In this document: positions 59,512 through 64,000 of the stretch, in pieces
Numbering within the stretch: position 1 is the first letter of the stretch
How the letters are laid out: each line of letters opens with the position of its first letter
NCBI GenBank assembly: GCA_039096225.1
Contig: JBBPEB010000021.1
Location: forward strand, 124,001-188,000
Direction: 5' to 3'
DNA length: 64,000 nt
Origin: Blastocystis sp. Blastoise
Lineage: Eukaryota > Sar > Bigyra > Opalinata > Blastocystidae
Notes under the pieces: generated by a model
What the model was told of the DNA's origin: nothing
The model's input: only the letters and a program-made list of their open reading frames with translations
The model's database searches: none
Position numbers and translations under genes: made by a program

Positions 59512-60415
59512 ATGAAAGTATTATCAATTGCTATATTACGTGTTGATGCTAATGTTGAAAATCCTCTTGTTTTATGTCAAGAGACTGAATTATCCAGTTT
59601 TGGTTACTTCCAGAGATCTACTGTTGGTCAAATGTTGACTTTTATCAGTCGTACTTTAATTAAAAGAACAAATAAGACTGAACGACAAAGTGTTGCTCAT
59701 GATGGTATGTATATAAATATTTATATATGTATATGAAACGGATATATTTCTTAAAATGATGAGACTATTTATATAAATTGTTTTTTTAATAATTAGAATA
59801 CATGTGTCATTGTTATTTAAGAGCTGATGGTCTTGGTGCTGTTATTGTTACTGATAAGGAATATCCTTCTCGTGTAGCTTTTGGATTAGAAACTAGATTA
59901 TTAGATGATTTTGATTCTAAATTTGTTGGTCGTTGGAAGAATGCTAAGAATGATAATGAACTTGTTTTACCTTCTTTATCTACTACTATTAAAGATTATC
60001 AAGTATGTATATTTGTTTATTTATTTATTTGTTATAAATAATTATGTATTTATTAATATGATTGTATATTTTTAATATATATTATATAAAGTTATATTCT
60101 AGAGAATAAGAATACTATTAATAATGTTATATATATATATATAGGATCCAGCGAAATGTGATAAAGTTACTCAAATTAATACTCAAATTGAAGAAACAAA
60201 AAATGTCCTTGTATTTATATATATATATATATATATATAATAATAATATTATATAGATATATTTTTATTTTAATTATTTATAATAATAATAATAATAATA
60301 ATAATATATATATATAGAATAAGACTATAGAGAATGTACTTGAACGTGGTGTTGTTTTAGATGATTTAGTTGCTAAATCAGACGATCTTACTGCTCGTAT
60401 ATATATATAATATTA

Positions 60416-60453
<38 letters not shown>

Positions 60454-60467
60454 GTAAATATATAATA

Positions 60468-60524
<57 letters not shown>

Positions 60525-60599
60525 TTTCATATATATATAGAATCAAAGATGTTTTATAAAGAAGCTAAGAAGACAAATAGTTGTTGTTCTATCTTTTAA
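59512..60599 (+). CDS. YKT6: Ykt6, longin-domain R-SNARE
   Basis: Lipid-anchored SNARE acting at ER-Golgi, Golgi and vacuole or autophagosome fusion. The N-terminal longin domain reads MKVLSIAILRVDANVENPLVL, SSFGYFQRSTVGQMLTFISR, CHCYLRADGLGAVIVTDKEYP and RVAFGLETRLLDDF. The SNARE helix follows: DKVTQINTQIEETKNVL, then TIENVLERGVVLDDLVAKSDDL with Arg (of ERG) at the zero layer. The C-terminus SKMFYKEAKKTNSCCSIF ends in CCxxF, the double-cysteine prenylation/palmitoylation signal typical of Ykt6 instead of a transmembrane helix. Five exons, about 198 residues, normal length. Introns are (TA)n/(AAT)n. TAA at 60597. Confidence 0.95.
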
Positions 60600-61537
60600 T
60601 ATATATATATATATATAATTTATATTAATGATTTTCAATATATATATCTTTTATTTTTCAAAAACAAAAATTAGAATTTTTTATAAAACCTAATTTTTAT
60701 ATATATTTTCTTTTTTAAAAGGTTTACTAGGTAAAATAATTAGTGATTTATTTATTCACTATTCTATATATGCATATATATATTTAGTTTAGTTGTTTAC
60801 TATGATTATACAATAGATATCATTCTTTCAAAAAAACAACATGACTGAATTTATATATATATAAGAAAGTATTATGATATATACATAAAATATCATAAAA
60901 GATAGGAAGAAAGAAAATAAATAAATACTTTTTTATTTATGTAAATAAAAACTAGATAGATAGATCAATAAAAATTAAAATAGATAGAAATATGAATATG
61001 AATATACGATGATAAATAAAAAGACAATAAAAATTTATAAAAAAAAAATTAAAGAAACAAAAAAAAAAACTTTATAATGGGATGAATAGATACCAACGAA
61101 ATAAATTATTCAATACTGAAACTAATATATGTATATACACAGGAATAAAAATATGTCTAAAAAATTAAAATACGATTTAAAAAAAATTAAAAAAACGATT
61201 TAAAAAAATTTAAAAAAACAATTTAAGAAGATAAAAAATGATAAAAATTAAAAACTAATTATATAGAATAATGTTTAAAAAAAAAATAAAAAAAAATATA
61301 AAAAATAATGAAGATTTGTAAATATAAATTAGAAATAATTGTTTTATAGAAATTCAAATAGAATAAGAAATGATATATATAAAATAATAAAATAATACAT
61401 AATTATATTGATAATAGTAGTATAATCAATAATGAAATTATATATATATATATAAATATAGTTAAAAAAACAATTATATATATATTTGAAGGTGAAATAA
61501 AAAAGGGTAACAATAAAATATTGTTGTAAAATAAATA

Positions 61538-61575
<38 letters not shown>

Positions 61576-62257
61576 TCACAAAAATATATCTTGATGATAA
61601 TGAAAACAAATATATAATGATAAATATATTTATACAATAATTAGAAAGCATTATAATAAAAACAAAGCATTATAATAAAAACAAAGCATTATAATAAAAA
61701 CAAAGCATTATAATAAAAACAAAGCATTATTTATTCTTATATATATAATATATAAAATAGCTATTATAATAAAGAATACGATAGAAACTATAGAATCTAT
61801 ACATGTATAAAAATGAATATGTAGATATATGATATATCGTAATAGATAGTATATAGAATAGATACTAATCACTATAGTCTCTAGTTTACATATAGAAATA
61901 ACTTGAATAAAATATATTATAACATAAAAAAACTAAAATTACTTTGAAAAGAATGTTAAAAAGAAAAAAATTAAATATATATATATATATATTTATATTA
62001 AAAAAATAAAAAATAAAAAATAAAAAAAAATAATAATGCTACACTACATAATAGAATGTGATCTATAAAGAATATGAATATAATTGAATAAAAAAAAAAT
62101 AAACTATTTGAAAGACAGTAAAGAAATAATAAAGGTATAAAAAGAGTTTGTCATAACTCATGAAATTATAGAGCATAATAATAATTTGAAATAAGAAATA
62201 CGGTTTAAAGTAATGCAAAGCTATTATCCTATAAAAAAAGTAAAAATTGTAAATAAT
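60600..62257. other. Long AT-rich intergenic region with a tandem array
   Basis: 1.66 kb of very A-rich DNA (homopolymer A runs near 61020-61290, TATATA runs). It holds the 19-bp array at 61645-61730. The open stretch at 61344-61637 (minus) is Tyr/Ile low complexity and is not called. Confidence 0.6.
61645..61730. repeat. 19-bp tandem array, 4.5 copies
   Basis: AAAGCATTATAATAAAAAC repeated with an exact 19-bp period from 61645, ending in a partial AAAGCATTAT. Copies look identical, so the array is recent. Confidence 0.9.
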
Positions 62258-62822
62258 TTAAACTCGTTCAGGATAAATGCATGAACTAATATTTTCCACA
62301 AATGCAGGAGATGAAGCGAAAAAATGATCTTGAAAAACATAACTTGATACTGCCTTCAAAATCACAAATGAAACATATTTTGAAACTTGATCTCTTTCAT
62401 AATACATATACTATATATATAATTATTTAAAAATACTAAATAATACATAATTATTGTTATAAACATAAAAACAAATCAACTATGAGAAAAAATGAGAAAA
62501 AAATGGCTGAAAATATCTGAAATTTAAATACTAGTTTTCTTTTATTTAACAAAATGACAATTGAATTACTTAAACATTCAGGATCAAAATAAGTATAAGA
62601 GTTCTCTAGAAAGACAATATGATAATAAGAATGTTTCATGTAGAGCATAACGTGATTTTCATCGGAAACGTCTACGGAGCAAACATAGTGTTCCAAAGAG
62701 AGTTGCTTCTGAATATCAGAGACGATGTTAGGAACATCCTTTAACATCTTGGATATGACCAAAATATTTAAATTCTTAGCACACTGAATAGGGAGTGAAA
62801 ACTCGTTAAAGTAAATTGACAT
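62258..62822 (-). CDS. Hypothetical protein, two exons
   Basis: I do not recognise this gene. ATG at 62822 begins MSIYFNEFSLPIQCAKNLN. Exon 1 runs to about 62532 (NSIVILLNKRKL), with a GTATTTAAAT donor. Exon 2 (about 62413-62258) starts YMYYERDQVSKYVSFVILKA and ends NISSCIYPERV with TAA. The product is about 148 residues, mixed alpha/beta in look, with no signal peptide or membrane helix. Codon use and composition are like nearby real exons and lack microsatellite bias, which supports coding. The upstream segment at 62957-63319 could be part of the same gene if a frame problem at the join (near 62827-62970) is resolved. Confidence 0.5.
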
Positions 62823-62956
62823 TTTTCTAAATGAATAGAAGAGTTGATATATTAAAAAATAGAAAAATGTTGAGATATCTTCTAATAAAAGATAAAGCCC
62901 TAACAAATGATATGTTTTAAAAACATGGAGACGTCATCCCAAAATCATTTCTCGAT

Positions 62957-63319
62957 TTTAGAATTTAAAGTTTACCTCTTTTTGATCCCCTTGACAACGT
63001 AGATATTCATGAATAATTTCTATTTTTGTTCTATCTACTAATCTAGAATCGTGAATATTAAAACTATAAAAAGAACTCATAAAATACACAAGTGTATTTT
63101 CTAAACTAGGATTTTCTTCCAGATTCTGAAGTGAAACAAACTACTAAAAATGAAATTTCTTTTAATTTTTTTTAATTTTTTGATTTTTTTTTATGTATGT
63201 TTTTGAACAAATTTCTATTTTGTAATTCTTCTCAAATCATTTATGAACAGGATATACTATTTTAAATACTTGTTTTATTGCTTCTAGAATACTATTTAAT
63301 TCAAACTCATTATCCTAAA
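62957..63319 (-). CDS. Hypothetical exons (separate gene or 5' part of 62258-62822)
   Basis: Two minus-strand exons with good coding look: DNEFELNSILEAIKQVFKI (about 63318-63260), and FVSLQNLEENPSLENTLVYF continuing to RLVDRTKIEIIHEYLRCQGD (about 63136-62973). Unspliced, the second reads on to NFKF and a stop near 62957. A GTAAAC donor at about 62971 could instead join to the AAAAATG acceptor at 62827, but that join shifts frame. No start was found. Family unknown. Confidence 0.35.
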
Positions 63320-63822
63320 GATAATAACGAATTCCATTATTTTTTTTTTGAGAATAAAGTCATTTAAAAGATATTTTTTATACATTATCTATTATATTTA
63401 ATTTCTGTTAAAATAAATGCTATGAAAAAAAAGCATGAATAAAAAATAAAAGTGAATACTCGTTGTTAATCAGACTCATTGCTCATAATCATAAGTATAT
63501 TATATCAATTTCTAGTATTTGAGAGTCATTCAAAATATCTGAATAATTGATTATAAGAAAAAGATACATTTTAGGACAAAATGAAATTCACTTTGTTATT
63601 TGAATATCAATTTTTTTGATATTAAGATTATTGGCTACATATCCCAGATATCTTAGCTAATTTTATTACATAAATTTCTAACAATAAACGCAATAATACT
63701 GATTTTTATTATATATTTTCATTCCATAATTCATATATCAATAATAAAGTATCAGGAAAATATATAATATATCATAAACATATAAATTAAAAGAAACAAA
63801 ACAATTAAATTACAAAAAAACA
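63320..63822. other. Spacer upstream of the small minus-strand exons
   Basis: AT-rich, no long open frame. It may hold the unseen first exon of the hypothetical gene; ATGAGTCTGATTAACAACGA near 63480 is a possible but frame-incompatible start. Confidence 0.4.

Positions 63823-64000
<178 letters not shown>

Overview
The window is nuclear DNA from an extremely AT-rich, intron-dense microbial eukaryote. Genes are broken by many short introns that mostly open GTATATA, close TATATAG and consist largely of (TA)n, (AAT)n or (TTTA)n microsatellite. Translation uses the standard code, and all confident genes stop at TAA or TAG. Asn-rich and Asp-rich protein tracts, many BTB/TLDc proteins, a secreted legumain and a papain-like protease suggest a free-living or gut-dwelling protist such as an AT-rich amoebozoan. 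An anaerobic gut fungus cannot be excluded from sequence alone, so the lineage is an inference.

Layout, left to right: the 3' part of HGH1 (eEF2-folding co-chaperone); a BTB/coiled-coil/TLDc protein; a short-form tRNase Z; a divergent aldo-keto reductase-like protein (minus); Utp7/WDR46 (ribosome biogenesis); a minus-strand BTB, long coiled-coil, double-TLDc protein. A compositionally odd block at 17752-25609 follows, bounded by perfect 16-bp inverted repeats and holding a decayed many-exon minus-strand gene. Next come a BTB leucine-rich-repeat gene, a third BTB/TLDc gene, a HAD phosphatase, EAPP (minus), a LOG-family protein, an intronless secreted legumain, and a second BTB leucine-rich-repeat gene with one repeat per exon. 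The right third is dense with housekeeping genes: an RGS-domain protein, DPM2 (minus), a kanadaptin homologue with an FHA domain (minus), exosome subunit Rrp45 (minus), SNAPC3 (snRNA gene transcription), Ykt6 (SNARE), one or two unrecognised small genes (minus), and the 3' end of a C1A papain-family protease (minus) running off the window.

There is no operon logic; neighbours are functionally mixed, as expected for a eukaryote. RNA processing and ribosome biogenesis recur (tRNase Z, Utp7, Rrp45, SNAPC3), and so do BTB-domain families (five genes). The main unexplained signals are: (1) a GC-containing near-palindromic 14-mer, ATAAYCRCGGKWAT, scattered through coding and intronic DNA far above chance for this base composition; (2) the inverted-repeat-bounded element with a decaying cargo gene; (3) exon-per-repeat leucine-rich genes whose sampled introns are all phase 1; (4) several unusual introns, including an apparent GC-AG intron, an intron with no GT donor, and a start codon that is alone in its exon.
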